The notes: a model not told the origin generated them from the letters alone. A stretch of 21,251 nucleotides of DNA from an uncultured Elusimicrobiales bacterium (GCA_944325235.1 CALUZE010000005.1:1-21251), one strand, 5' to 3'. Positions 1 through 7,433 are shown, counted from the stretch's first letter. Made by a program: numbers and translations.

Positions 1-1229
1 CCCACCATAATGGCCGTGGGCGTGGCCAGGCCCAGCGCACACGGGCACGAAATGACCAACACCGAAATGGCCGAAGACAACGCAAAACTGAAACTCGTTC
101 CCTGCGCCAGCCACACCACCAGCGTCAGCAGGGCAATGGCCATTACGGCCGGCACAAACACCGCGCTCACGCGGTCGGCCAGGCGGGCAATCGGCGCCTT
201 GCTGCCGGCGGCTTCTTCCACCAGCGTAATAATTTGAGCCAGCACCGTATCTTTGCCGGTGCGTTCCACGCGCAATTCCACATAGCCGCTGGCTAACAGC
301 GTTCCGGCCGCCAGTTCCGCGCCAATGGGTTTATCCTGCGGGACGCTTTCCCCCGTCAGGGCCGACTCATCCGCCGCACCGCCGCCTTCCACAATCACGC
401 CGTCGGCGGCAATCCGTTCGCCCGCGCGCACCACGACGATATCGCCTTTCACCAGCCCCTGCACGGGCACACGCACTTCCTTGCCGCCGCGCACTACGGA
501 CGCTTCCTGCGGCACCAACCGCACCAAGGCGGAAATTGCGTCGGACGTTTTTACTTTGGCCCGCGCTTCCAGCCATTTGCCCAGGGTAACCAGCGTCAAA
601 ATCATCGCCGCCGATTCAAAATACAGCCCATGCATCACGGTATCAAAAGCGGAAGTCCAATCCGGGTGTTCCATCAGCACCAACACGCGGAACATTCCCC
701 ACAGGCCGGACAATACGGCCGCCCCCGCGCCCAAAGCGATGAGGCTGTCCATATTCGGCCCGCCCTGCACCAGGCGTTTAAACCCGTTGGTAAAAAACCG
801 GCGGTTAATGGATAAGACCGGCAACGCCAGCAAAAACTGCGTCAGGGCAAAAATCCCGGGGTTGCGGCGGATTTCCTGAGGAATCGGGAGCGAAAGCATC
901 CCGCTCATCGCCACATACACCAACGGAAGCAAAAAAACCAGCGACGCAATAAAACGGTATTTCAAGCGGCGGGCTTCGTCCTTTGCGGCGCGCTGCGGGG
1001 AAAGAACCCCCGTTTCCTCGCCGGGGGCGAAAGCGTCGTACCCCGCGCCGCGCACGGCGGCAATGATATCCTGCGCGGTCAGACGTTCTTCATCGTACTC
1101 CGCGGTGAGTGTATTTTGCAATAAATTGACCGACGCATACCGCATCCCGGGCAATTTGGCTACGGCCCGCTCCACATGCGCCTGGCAGGCGGAGCAAGTC
1201 ATGCCGGTAACGTTAAATTTTTTCTTCAT
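1..1229 (-). CDS. copA: Copper-translocating P-type ATPase, N-terminal part (runs off the window)
   Basis: This is probably a P1B-type ATPase that exports Cu(+) across the cytoplasmic membrane. About 409 codons are visible, starting at an ATG at 1229. Residues 1 to about 70 form a heavy-metal-associated domain with the metal-binding motif GMTCSAC. Several hydrophobic membrane segments follow, then the actuator domain with TGES at residues 292-295, and the transmembrane CPC metal site at 395-397 within SCPCALGLATPTAIMV. The phosphorylation (DKTGT) and nucleotide-binding domains would lie beyond the left edge. The CPC pair and the single HMA domain favour Cu(+) or Ag(+), as in CopA. Zn/Cd pumps also use CPC, so the exact metal is inferred. 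The gene is transcribed alone and divergently from the CNNM gene, and no copper-regulator gene is visible beside it. Confidence 0.93.
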   Translation of the reverse strand, partial: MKKKFNVTGMTCSACQAHVERAVAKLPGMRYASVNLLQNTLTAEYDEERLTAQDIIAAVRGAGYDAFAPGEETGVLSPQRAAKDEARRLKYRFIASLVFLLPLVYVAMSGMLSLPIPQEIRRNPGIFALTQFLLALPVLSINRRFFTNGFKRLVQGGPNMDSLIALGAGAAVLSGLWGMFRVLVLMEHPDWTSAFDTVMHGLYFESAAMILTLVTLGKWLEARAKVKTSDAISALVRLVPQEASVVRGGKEVRVPVQGLVKGDIVVVRAGERIAADGVIVEGGGAADESALTGESVPQDKPIGAELAAGTLLASGYVELRVERTGKDTVLAQIITLVEEAAGSKAPIARLADRVSAVFVPAVMAIALLTLVVWLAQGTSFSFALSSAISVLVISCPCALGLATPTAIMV

Positions 1230-1253
1230 AGTTGCCTAATCCCCTATTATTAA

Positions 1254-1282
1254 AGGATATGCTTATCGTCGGGCGTTGTCAA
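1254..1282 (-). promoter_or_regulatory. Promoter of the copper ATPase gene
   Basis: On the minus strand a perfect TTGACA -35 box (1282-1277) is followed after 17 bp by a TATCCT -10 box (1259-1254). This leaves a leader of roughly 18-25 nt before the ATG at 1229. The spacing is that of a normal vegetative promoter. The 19-bp spacer and dyad typical of CueR-activated copper promoters is not seen. Confidence 0.6.
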
Positions 1283-1324
1283 GCCGGGCGGGTTTCGGCT
1301 CTCGGCCGCCCGACGGAACCGCCC

Positions 1325-1353
1325 TTTTGTTTTACCCCGTTTTTTGCTACACT
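1325..1353 (+). promoter_or_regulatory. Promoter of the CNNM/CorC gene, apparently leaderless
   Basis: A -10-like TACACT (1348-1353), preceded directly by TTGC, lies only 7 bp before the ATG at 1361. A weak T-rich -35 (about 1325-1332) is at suitable spacing. No Shine-Dalgarno sequence precedes the ATG. A start of transcription at or very near the start codon is inferred. Confidence 0.5.
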
Positions 1354-1360
1354 ATATCCC

Positions 1361-2656
1361 ATGACTATATTAATCATCCTTTTTATGTTGGTGCTGAACG
1401 CCCTGTTGGCGGCGTACGAAATGGCCCTGGCCTCCATTTCCCGCACCAAATTATCCATTTTAGCCCAGGAAAAACGCTTAGGCGCCGAGCAGGCCCTCTT
1501 TATGAAAGACCATATGGAAGGCAGCCTGGCCGTAGTGCAGATAGGCATTACGCTGGTGGGCGCCATTGCGGCCGCGGCCGGCGGGGCAGGGGCGGACGAA
1601 ATGTTTTCGCCCGTGTTGCAGGAATGGCTGGCGCTGCCCAAACGGGTGGCGGATGTAGTGTCCGTGGCGGTAGTAGTGGTGCCGCTGAGCTTTGTGACCA
1701 TCGTGTTCGGCGAACTGACGCCCAAGACCTTTGCCATTAAAAACAAAGAATTTGTAACGCTTAAATTTTCGCCGGTGATGCGGGTGATGTATTCCGTTTT
1801 GTCGCCCATCGTGCACATAATGGAAATGCTGGTCCGCTTTTGCACCAAAAAAACGTTCGTCAAAACACCCGACCCCAAAGAAGCCCAAAAAGCGGCCATG
1901 GCCGATTTGCGCACAGCGGCAGCGATTGCGTCTTCCTCGCGCCTGTTTGGCAAAACGGAAGAAAAAATCGTGCTGTCCAGCGCGATGTTTTGCATCCGAA
2001 AAATACGCGAAATTCAGGTGCCGCTGGACCAGGTGTATATGCTGGACGCCGGGGACTCTATCGCCGATACGTTTATAAAAGCGCACCTGGATATGCACAC
2101 GCGCTTCCCGGTGCGGGAAAACCCGCAGGACCCGCAAAGCATTATCGGGTATTTGAACTTTAAGGATATTTTCCTTTCCACCAAAATGGCTGCGGGTTCG
2201 CCCACGTGCGCGCGCACGATTGTGCGCCCCATTTTGCGCCTGACGGCGGACACGATTATCTCGGCCGCGCTGGAAAAAATGATGAAAGAAAAACAGCACA
2301 TTTGCCTGGTGACGGAAGGCGGCAAAATAACCGGCATTCTGACGCTGGAAGACATCTTTGAAGAAATGGTGGGCGAGATTGAAGACGAATACGATTTCTT
2401 CCCCGCTTATATCCGCCCGTTTGGCACCTCGCTGGTGGCCAGCGCCACCGCCAAAATGGCCGACGTGTTTGCCCAGCTCCAAGTGCCCGCGCCGGCCGAC
2501 CTGCCCGCTACCCAAAATGTAGCCCAGTGGACGGAACAAAAGCTGGGGCGCACGCTGGATAAAAACGACAAATTAAAAGCGGACGGACTGCTGGTGGACC
2601 CGCGCAAATTCCGCCGCCACAAGCTGATGGAAGTTTTGGTAAGTAAAGCCGACTAA
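1361..2656 (+). CDS. CNNM/CorC (HlyC)-family membrane protein with DUF21 and CBS domains
   Basis: The 431-residue protein belongs to the family of YfjD, CorC-like and CNNM transporters linked to Mg/Co ion efflux; some members were called haemolysins without good evidence. Residues 1-160 form the DUF21 membrane domain with about three to four hydrophobic segments and the conserved VFGELTPKTFA at 116-125. A CBS pair spans about 215-345 and contains GILTLEDIFEEMVGEIEDEYD at about 325-345, a family hallmark. A CorC/HlyC-type C-terminal domain follows (about 350-431). An in-frame ATG exists further upstream at 1232, but the 43 extra residues do not look like DUF21 sequence and lie upstream of the -10 box. 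The ATG at 1361 is therefore preferred. The gene stands alone and ends at a hairpin terminator. The ion transported cannot be read from sequence. Confidence 0.9.
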   Translation: MTILIILFMLVLNALLAAYEMALASISRTKLSILAQEKRLGAEQALFMKDHMEGSLAVVQIGITLVGAIAAAAGGAGADEMFSPVLQEWLALPKRVADVVSVAVVVVPLSFVTIVFGELTPKTFAIKNKEFVTLKFSPVMRVMYSVLSPIVHIMEMLVRFCTKKTFVKTPDPKEAQKAAMADLRTAAAIASSSRLFGKTEEKIVLSSAMFCIRKIREIQVPLDQVYMLDAGDSIADTFIKAHLDMHTRFPVRENPQDPQSIIGYLNFKDIFLSTKMAAGSPTCARTIVRPILRLTADTIISAALEKMMKEKQHICLVTEGGKITGILTLEDIFEEMVGEIEDEYDFFPAYIRPFGTSLVASATAKMADVFAQLQVPAPADLPATQNVAQWTEQKLGRTLDKNDKLKADGLLVDPRKFRRHKLMEVLVSKAD

Positions 2657-2663
2657 ACGGCAT

Positions 2664-2692
2664 AAAAAGCCCCGCGGCAAGCGGGGTTTTTT
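2664..2692. terminator. Bidirectional intrinsic terminator between convergent genes
   Basis: A CCCCGC stem (2670-2675), loop GGCAA and GCGGGG (2681-2686) is followed by T6. A run of five A precedes it, so the structure also works for the HxlR-type gene converging from the right. Confidence 0.85.
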
Positions 2693-2704
2693 ACGGAATA
2701 AAAA

Positions 2705-3037
2705 CTATGGCCGGTGGGCTTCCCCCCACGTGCATAACTGGTCCAAAATAGGGATGAGGGATTTGCCCTTTTCGGTCAAGCTGTATTCCACCTTGGGCGG
2801 AATTTGCGGGTATTCCTGGCGGTGCACCAGGCCGTCCGCCTCCAGCTCCTTAAGCGTCAGGCTCAGCGTTTTGTACGAAATGGTTTTGATGTATTTCTTC
2901 AGTTCGTTAAACCGTACCACTTTAAACCCCATCAGCGCATACAAAATAAACATTTTGTATTTGCCCTGAATGAGCGACATCGTGTAATTAAATCCGGTTT
3001 CCTCCAGCTTGGCGTCTTTAATGCAGGCAAAACTCAT
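2705..3037 (-). CDS. HxlR-family winged-helix transcriptional regulator
   Basis: The protein has 110 residues, the usual length for this MarR-like family of small DNA-binding regulators. Typical family features are the N-terminal SLIQGKYKMFILYALMG (about 21-37), the recognition region with ELKKYIKTISYKTLSLTLKELE, and the wing with YPQIPPKVEYSLTEKGKSL. A cysteine at residue 5 (MSFACIKD) sits where the thiol sensors of family members such as YodB and HypR sit, so redox or electrophile sensing is a reasonable inference. The gene is divergent from two flavin-reductase-like genes across about 128 bp that carry dyad sequences, so it probably controls them and itself. A GGGAGAG ribosome-binding site precedes the ATG at 3037. 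The ligand is unknown. Confidence 0.88.
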   Translation of the reverse strand: MSFACIKDAKLEETGFNYTMSLIQGKYKMFILYALMGFKVVRFNELKKYIKTISYKTLSLTLKELEADGLVHRQEYPQIPPKVEYSLTEKGKSLIPILDQLCTWGEAHRP

Positions 3038-3052
3038 TTTTATACTCTCCCA

Positions 3053-3112
3053 AATGTAAGTATACTACCTAAATGCGCGTACTTGTTTTAAGTTACATTC
3101 TTTGCTTATAAT
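3053..3112. promoter_or_regulatory. Divergent promoter/operator region of the HxlR regulator and flavoprotein genes
   Basis: For the rightward genes there is TTGTTT (3083-3088), an 18-bp spacer and a perfect TATAAT (3107-3112). Leftward, TATACT (3064-3059, minus) can serve as the regulator's -10. Dyad elements are an 8-bp palindrome AGTATACT (3059-3066) and half-sites AATGTAA (3053-3059) and TTACATT (3093-3099). Palindromes with GTA/TAC halves are typical of HxlR-family operators. Binding is inferred. Confidence 0.55.
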
Positions 3113-3165
3113 TGTAGTATCAAAGCAAGCAAAAGTCAATGCGTGCTGCAAAAGGAGTAACTGAT

Positions 3166-3735
3166 ATGAAAGATATGGGAGTGAAACCCTTTTTGTTCCC
3201 GATGCCAACCTATATGATTGGCACTTACAATAAAGATAATACCGTAGACGTAATGATGATGGCCTGGGGCGGCATTTGTGCCGAAAACCAGGTGGCGCTG
3301 AACCTGGAAGCCGCCCACAAAACGGTGGCCAACCTGCGTGAACGCAAAGCTTTCACCTTGGCCATACCGGGGGCGGACACGTTGCGCCAATCCGATTTTT
3401 TGGGGACGGCCAGCGCCAACCGGGTGCCCGACAAATTTGCCCGCACGGGGCTGCACGCCGTAAAAAGCACGCGGGTGGACGCGCCCGTGATTACGGAATA
3501 CCCACTGACGCTGGAATGTGAAGTAGCCGAAATGCAAGAACAGCCCTACGGGCTGCGCGTACTGGGCACCATCGTCAACGTGCTCGCGGACGAAAAAATT
3601 TTGGACGCGGCCGGGAAAATTGACGCCGGCAAATTACACGCGTTTGTGTTTGACCAAATGCAAAACGGCTATTATGCCATTGGCGAAAAAATCGGGCAGG
3701 CCTGGCACAGCGGCGCGGACCTGATGAAAAAATAA
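3166..3735 (+). CDS. Flavin reductase-like domain protein (flavoredoxin/DIM6-NTAB family)
   Basis: The 189-residue protein resembles FMN-binding split-barrel proteins of the flavin reductase-like family. The N-terminal strand PFLFPMPTYMIGTYNKDN and the central MMMAWGGICAENQVALNL are typical. The segment NLRERKAFTLAIPG resembles the usual core following the phosphate-binding region. Such proteins bind FMN and pass electrons from NAD(P)H or ferredoxin to small acceptors; the substrate here is not evident. The ATG at 3166 was chosen because AAAGGAG lies 9 bp upstream (3150-3156); an earlier in-frame ATG at 3139 lacks such a site. The gene is the first of a two-gene unit, with the next ORF 10 bp downstream, and is divergent from the HxlR-type regulator. 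Confidence 0.85.
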   Translation: MKDMGVKPFLFPMPTYMIGTYNKDNTVDVMMMAWGGICAENQVALNLEAAHKTVANLRERKAFTLAIPGADTLRQSDFLGTASANRVPDKFARTGLHAVKSTRVDAPVITEYPLTLECEVAEMQEQPYGLRVLGTIVNVLADEKILDAAGKIDAGKLHAFVFDQMQNGYYAIGEKIGQAWHSGADLMKK

Positions 3736-3745
3736 GGAGCCAAAA

Positions 3746-4243
3746 ATGGAAAAAATTACGTTAGTGAAATCTTCTCAACTTACGTCGCCCAACCCGGTGA
3801 CGTTGGTATGCACCCAAAAGCCGGACGGCTCTACCAACCTGGCCACCGTTTCGTGGTGGACGTACCTGTCGTTCAACCCCAATATGGTGGCGTATGCGAT
3901 GTCCAAGCGGTCGTACAGCGGGGAAATGGTACGCCAAAACAAAAAAGTGATTTTGACAATCCCCGGGGCCGAAATTGCTCCGGCCGTGCTGGGCTGCGGT
4001 TGCACCAGCGGACGGGATACGGACAAGGCGGCTAAATTTAACGTCGCACTGACCGACGTGCCCGGAAGCGATATCAAAATTCCGCTCCACAGCCGTGTGG
4101 CCATTGTGTGCCGCTTGAAAGAATCCCACGAAGTGGGCGACCACTATCTCTACATCTGCGACGTGGAGCAAGTGTACGGCAACGAACAGGAACAGGCGTT
4201 GTTTGCCTGGAACGGATACAGCGAAATTCGCCCCGCCAAATAA
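3746..4243 (+). CDS. Second flavin reductase-like / FMN-binding split-barrel protein
   Basis: This 165-residue protein is a distant relative of its upstream neighbour. It shows the flavin-reductase-like layout: PVTLVCTQKPDGSTNLATVSWW at about 17-38, then the FMN-site-like SFNPNMVAYAMSKRSYSGEMVRQNKK and VILTIPGAE. It contains an unusual CGCTSGRDTDKAAKF segment (about 83-97), where related proteins carry a CG.xSGRd.dK loop. It starts 10 bp after the previous stop with AAGGAG as ribosome-binding site, so the two are co-transcribed. Possible cofactor use and role in reductive detoxification are inferred from the family and the adjacent regulator. Confidence 0.83.
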   Translation: MEKITLVKSSQLTSPNPVTLVCTQKPDGSTNLATVSWWTYLSFNPNMVAYAMSKRSYSGEMVRQNKKVILTIPGAEIAPAVLGCGCTSGRDTDKAAKFNVALTDVPGSDIKIPLHSRVAIVCRLKESHEVGDHYLYICDVEQVYGNEQEQALFAWNGYSEIRPAK

Positions 4244-4289
4244 CCAACCTGCCGAACAAAACCGGCAAACGGTTTTATTTGCAACGCAT

Positions 4290-4318
4290 AAAAAGCCCCG
4301 CAGCAAGCGGGGCTTTTT
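4290..4318. terminator. Bidirectional intrinsic terminator
   Basis: GCCCCGC (4295-4301), loop AGCAA, GCGGGGC (4307-4313) then T5, with A5 on the left side. It closes the flavoprotein operon and, read on the minus strand, lies just after the stop of the convergent HAD gene. Confidence 0.87.
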
Positions 4319-4322
4319 AAAT

Positions 4323-4922
4323 TTATAAGATACCGCGGCGTATCAGCTCGGCCCTTAAAGCGTCGCCCCCGGTAAATAAAATGGTTTCAAACCCCAGGCG
4401 GGCCGCTTCGGACCCGTTGGCCGCGTTATCGTCAATAAACAAGCAGTTGGACGAATGCAGCTGGTAACGCTTGAGCAGGCGCGCGTAGATGGCCGGGTCC
4501 GGCTTTACCAAGCGTTCCTCGCCGGATACGACAATGCCGTCAAACCAGTTCAAAAAATCATACTTGGCGCGCGCAATCGGGAAGGTCTCGGCCGACCAGT
4601 TGGTCAGCGCGTAAAGCGGGTAGCCTTTGTCTTTTAAATCCTTCAGCACCGCCACGGCCGATTTAATCGGCCCGCCCAGCATTTCGTCCCAGCGGGCGAA
4701 GTAATCGTCAATCTGCGCGGCATACTTGGGGTACTTTTCTTTGATGACAGCCAACCCTTTGGCAAACGGACGCCCGGCATCCTGCTGGGTGTTCCACTGG
4801 GTTGTGCACACCGTGTTCAAAAACCATTCCATTTCTTCGGTAGATGCAAAAATTTTTTTGTACAAGTTCCGCGGGTTCCAATCAATCAGTACTCCGCCCA
4901 AATCAAAAATAATATCTTTCAT
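4323..4922 (-). CDS. HAD-superfamily (subfamily IA, YihX-like) hydrolase
   Basis: This is a cytosolic phosphatase-type hydrolase of 199 residues. Motif I is FDLGGVLIDW with the nucleophile Asp7; Gly replaces the second Asp, as in the YihX-like subgroup with DLGN or DLGG. Motif II is LTNWS (Thr107), motif III is LVKPDP (Lys140), and motif IV is LFIDDNAANG (Asp164, Asp165). The cap sequence with QWNTQQDAGRPF fits the glucose-1-phosphatase/epoxide-hydrolase-N-like group. The ATG at 4922 is preceded by GGGGGAAG and makes the protein begin at motif I. A longer ORF reaching 4973 would overrun the promoter. The substrate is not predictable. The gene is monocistronic between two terminators. Confidence 0.88.
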   Translation of the reverse strand: MKDIIFDLGGVLIDWNPRNLYKKIFASTEEMEWFLNTVCTTQWNTQQDAGRPFAKGLAVIKEKYPKYAAQIDDYFARWDEMLGGPIKSAVAVLKDLKDKGYPLYALTNWSAETFPIARAKYDFLNWFDGIVVSGEERLVKPDPAIYARLLKRYQLHSSNCLFIDDNAANGSEAARLGFETILFTGGDALRAELIRRGIL

Positions 4923-4940
4923 AAACTTCCCCCTTTTTTT

Positions 4941-4970
4941 ATTATAACCCCTCGACGCCAAAACGTGCAA
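4941..4970 (-). promoter_or_regulatory. Promoter of the HAD hydrolase gene
   Basis: A perfect TATAAT (4946-4941, minus) lies 18 bp downstream of TTGCAC (4970-4965). The leader of about 12-18 nt carries the GGGGGAAG ribosome-binding site, so this gene has an ordinary leader. Confidence 0.5.
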
Positions 4971-4976
4971 CACGCC

Positions 4977-5003
4977 ATAAAAAAGCCCCGCCCGAAGCGG
5001 GGC
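4977..5003 (-). terminator. Intrinsic terminator of the purB-purA unit
   Basis: On the minus strand a GCCCCGC/GCGGGGC hairpin (5003-4997 and 4991-4985, loop of 5) is followed by T6 (from the A-run at 4979-4984). It lies directly after the purA stop. Confidence 0.85.
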
Positions 5004-5012
5004 TTTGTACAG

Positions 5013-6029
5013 CTATAAAACAAGCGTGTCTTCCATATCCGGGCCGGTGGATATGAGGGCAATTTTCGGGTGCGGATAGGTGCGGGCGCAGAGCTTTTTT
5101 AAATCTTCCAAAAACGCTTGCGCTTGCGGCGTGAAATCCGCATACGATTTAATGCAGTCGTTGCCCGGGAACATATCCATATGCGTCAGCGCGATTTTGG
5201 TGCAGTTGTTAATCATAATCGCGCGGGAAGCGGAGCGCGTTTCAAACGCGCCGATGCGGCGCAACCGCTTGCTGACGCTGCCGATTTCGTGCCCTTTGGT
5301 GTGGTAGACTTCCAGCTTTTTCTCGTCGGTCAATTCTTTTTCCAACGGGCCGGGGCCTACGCGGGTGATGTAGGGTTTAAACACCACGTACACGTCCCGC
5401 ACGGACTTGGGGCCCAAGCCGGCCTCGCCCAAAAATGTGCTGGCCGTGGTATCGCGCGACGTGACAAACGGATATTCCCCGTGCAGCAGGGAAAGTTTAA
5501 TCCCCTGCGTGCCTTCCAGCAAAATTTCGCCGCCTTTATCCAAGCAGTCGTTTAACAGTTCGGGCACGTCCCGGATGAAATCTTTCAGCAACGGTTCGTC
5601 TTTGGCGAATTTAATATCGCGCCGTTCAATGCGGTCGCGCACGGCCTGGCCCAGCCCAGTGCCCACGCTGCCGATGTGCTGCATAAAGTGCGAGGCGTTC
5701 TTTTCGGCCGCGGTTTGCTCGTCGGAAATCAGCACGGCGTACGGGTCAATAATCAGGCGGTCCTGCGTGCCCGTCAGCTTCACTTCGTCCAACAGCCACT
5801 GGGTTTTGGTGTAAGCGCCGGCCCCCAGCACCAGCTTGGTGTGCGGGTTTAAAAAACCGGACGGAATGTTTTTAAGCGTGTAGGATTTGCCGTCCTGCAC
5901 CACGGTGTGCCCCGCGTTGGGGCCGCCCACGCGCACGCAATAATCGTAATGGCCTTTGTAAGACAAATAAGCGGAAATCTTCCCCTTTCCTTCGTCGCCG
6001 GCTTGGCCGCCGCAGACAATATCAATCAT
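5013..6029 (-). CDS. purA: Adenylosuccinate synthase, compact archaeal-like form
   Basis: The enzyme condenses IMP with aspartate using GTP to form adenylosuccinate, the first committed step to AMP. The N-terminus MIDIVCGGQAGDEGKGKIS carries the GDEGKGK phosphate-binding loop (residues 11-17, with catalytic Asp12), and GPNAGHTV (36-43) supplies the catalytic His41. IGSVGTGLGQA and the EGTQG segment are also conserved. At 338 residues it is about 90 shorter than the usual bacterial enzyme (about 430) and resembles the short archaeal proteins. The ATG at 6029 lies 8 bp inside the end of purB and has GGAGG upstream; the longer frame from 6086 only overlaps purB. Together with purB it covers both steps from IMP to AMP. 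Confidence 0.93.
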   Translation of the reverse strand: MIDIVCGGQAGDEGKGKISAYLSYKGHYDYCVRVGGPNAGHTVVQDGKSYTLKNIPSGFLNPHTKLVLGAGAYTKTQWLLDEVKLTGTQDRLIIDPYAVLISDEQTAAEKNASHFMQHIGSVGTGLGQAVRDRIERRDIKFAKDEPLLKDFIRDVPELLNDCLDKGGEILLEGTQGIKLSLLHGEYPFVTSRDTTASTFLGEAGLGPKSVRDVYVVFKPYITRVGPGPLEKELTDEKKLEVYHTKGHEIGSVSKRLRRIGAFETRSASRAIMINNCTKIALTHMDMFPGNDCIKSYADFTPQAQAFLEDLKKLCARTYPHPKIALISTGPDMEDTLVL

Positions 6030-7416
6030 ACTTTTCCTCCGCAATTTCACGCGCCCGGCCCGTATACGTTTCGGGCTGGAGGGCACGCAGTTTGGTTCGG
6101 GTTGCGCCGTCTACGGGCAACCCTTCTATAAATTCTTTCCACAAGGCGGGCGTTAACGCACGCCCGCGCGTAAAGTCGCGCAGTTGTTCATACGCGCGGG
6201 GATACCCCGCCGCACGCAGAATGGTTTGCGCCGCTTCGGCCAGCACTTCCGGGTGATTTTTCAGTTCCGCCCGGGCCGCCGCGCGGTCAAACGAAATTTT
6301 GGCCAGTCCTTTCCGAACCGACTGGTACGCCACCAGCGCATAGCCAAACGCCACCGCCATATTGCGCAGCACGGTAGAGTCCGACAAGTCCCGCTGCAGG
6401 CGCGACACCGGCAACTTGCGCGAAAAAAGTTCCAACAGCGCGTCCGCCAACTGCAAATTGCCTTCGGCATTTTCAAAATCAATCGGGTTCACTTTTTGCG
6501 GCATGGTGGAGGAACCCACTTCGCCGGGGGCCGTTTTTTGGTGCACGAGTCCGGCCGAAATATACTGCCACATATCCCGGCAAAAATCCAACAAAATCAC
6601 ATCCGCCCGGCGGATATGGTCAAACAGTTCGGCGTAGCTGTCGCGGTTATCCACCTGCGTGCTGACGGGCGAAAGCGCCAGTTTGATTTTACGCCCGCGG
6701 TTTAATTGTGCCGCCATTTGCCGGGCCGCACGCGGCCAGTTGACCGTAGGGAAAGCCGCCAAATGCGCGTTAAAATTGCCCACCGCGCCGCCGAATTTAA
6801 ACGTAAGCGTTTGCTTTTTAAGCGTTTCCAGCTGGCGGGAGAGGCGATAGGCAAACACGCGGATTTCTTTGCCAAAGGTGGTCGGTACGGCCGGCTGGCC
6901 GTGGGTGCGCGCCAACAAAACGGAGCGCGCCTCTTTGCGGGCCAGTTTGGCCAGGTCTTTCTGCAGCTCCACAAGCGCCGGCAGCAGGGCTTTTTCCAGC
7001 CCGTCCGCTAGCAGCACCGCATAGGAAGCGCTGTTTACGTCTTCGCTCGTCAGCGCAAAATGCAGCCAGTTCAGACGGTCTTGCAGGGAAGTGTTTTTGA
7101 GTTTCAGGCGTAAAAAATACTCAACGGCTTTTACGTCGTGCTTGGTGGCGGGAATGTGTTGGTAACCGTCAAATTCCAGGGCGCGGATGATTTCCAAATC
7201 GGCGTCGGACAGCGTGCACACGTCCGCCAACAGTTGGCGTTCTTTTTGGGTAAGCGGCTTAAAATGCGGGAGTTTTAAATCGGATAAGATTTCCAACCAC
7301 GTGCATTCCACGCGCACGCGGGATGCAGTGAAGGCGGCTTCGCTCATCACACTTCTGAGCGCGCCCAGTCTGCCGCTATAGCGGCCGTCCAACGGGCACA
7401 GCGCCGAAATCTTCAT
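6022..7416 (-). CDS. purB: Adenylosuccinate lyase
   Basis: This enzyme of the fumarase/aspartase superfamily cleaves adenylosuccinate to AMP and fumarate, and also SAICAR to AICAR. The 464 residues match the long E. coli-type PurB: it opens with the conserved CPLDGRYSGRL, has TSEDVNS at 123-129, the catalytic THGQPA at 171-176 (His172), and the superfamily signature SSTMPQKVNP at 302-311. The stop overlaps the purA start by 8 bp, so translation of the two is probably coupled. The start at 7416 has no Shine-Dalgarno sequence; a TAAAAT hexamer ends 6 bp before the ATG, suggesting a leaderless message. The tetrameric cytosolic form is known for the family. Confidence 0.95.
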   Translation of the reverse strand: MKISALCPLDGRYSGRLGALRSVMSEAAFTASRVRVECTWLEILSDLKLPHFKPLTQKERQLLADVCTLSDADLEIIRALEFDGYQHIPATKHDVKAVEYFLRLKLKNTSLQDRLNWLHFALTSEDVNSASYAVLLADGLEKALLPALVELQKDLAKLARKEARSVLLARTHGQPAVPTTFGKEIRVFAYRLSRQLETLKKQTLTFKFGGAVGNFNAHLAAFPTVNWPRAARQMAAQLNRGRKIKLALSPVSTQVDNRDSYAELFDHIRRADVILLDFCRDMWQYISAGLVHQKTAPGEVGSSTMPQKVNPIDFENAEGNLQLADALLELFSRKLPVSRLQRDLSDSTVLRNMAVAFGYALVAYQSVRKGLAKISFDRAAARAELKNHPEVLAEAAQTILRAAGYPRAYEQLRDFTRGRALTPALWKEFIEGLPVDGATRTKLRALQPETYTGRAREIAEEKYD

Positions 7417-7422
7417 AAATAT

Positions 7423-7433
7423 ATTTTAGCAAA
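7423..7433 (-). promoter_or_regulatory. -10 region of the purB promoter, apparently leaderless
   Basis: On the minus strand TTTGC is followed by TAAAAT (7428-7423), which ends 6 bp before the purB ATG (7416). The TTGC-TA(A/C)A(A/C)T arrangement recurs before the genes at 1361 and 15360. No convincing -35 was found. Confidence 0.5.

Noticed and set aside
1232..1360. N-terminal extension of the CNNM protein from an ATG at 1232
   Set aside because: The 43 extra residues do not resemble DUF21, and they would require transcription to begin upstream of the -10 at 1348-1353.
1478..2539. Long open frame on the minus strand opposite the CNNM gene
   Set aside because: It is His/Gly/Arg-rich with no family resemblance, as expected for the antisense of a GC-rich gene.
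3139..3165. Upstream start for the first flavin reductase-like gene
   Set aside because: It has no ribosome-binding site, whereas the ATG at 3166 has AAAGGAG at proper distance.
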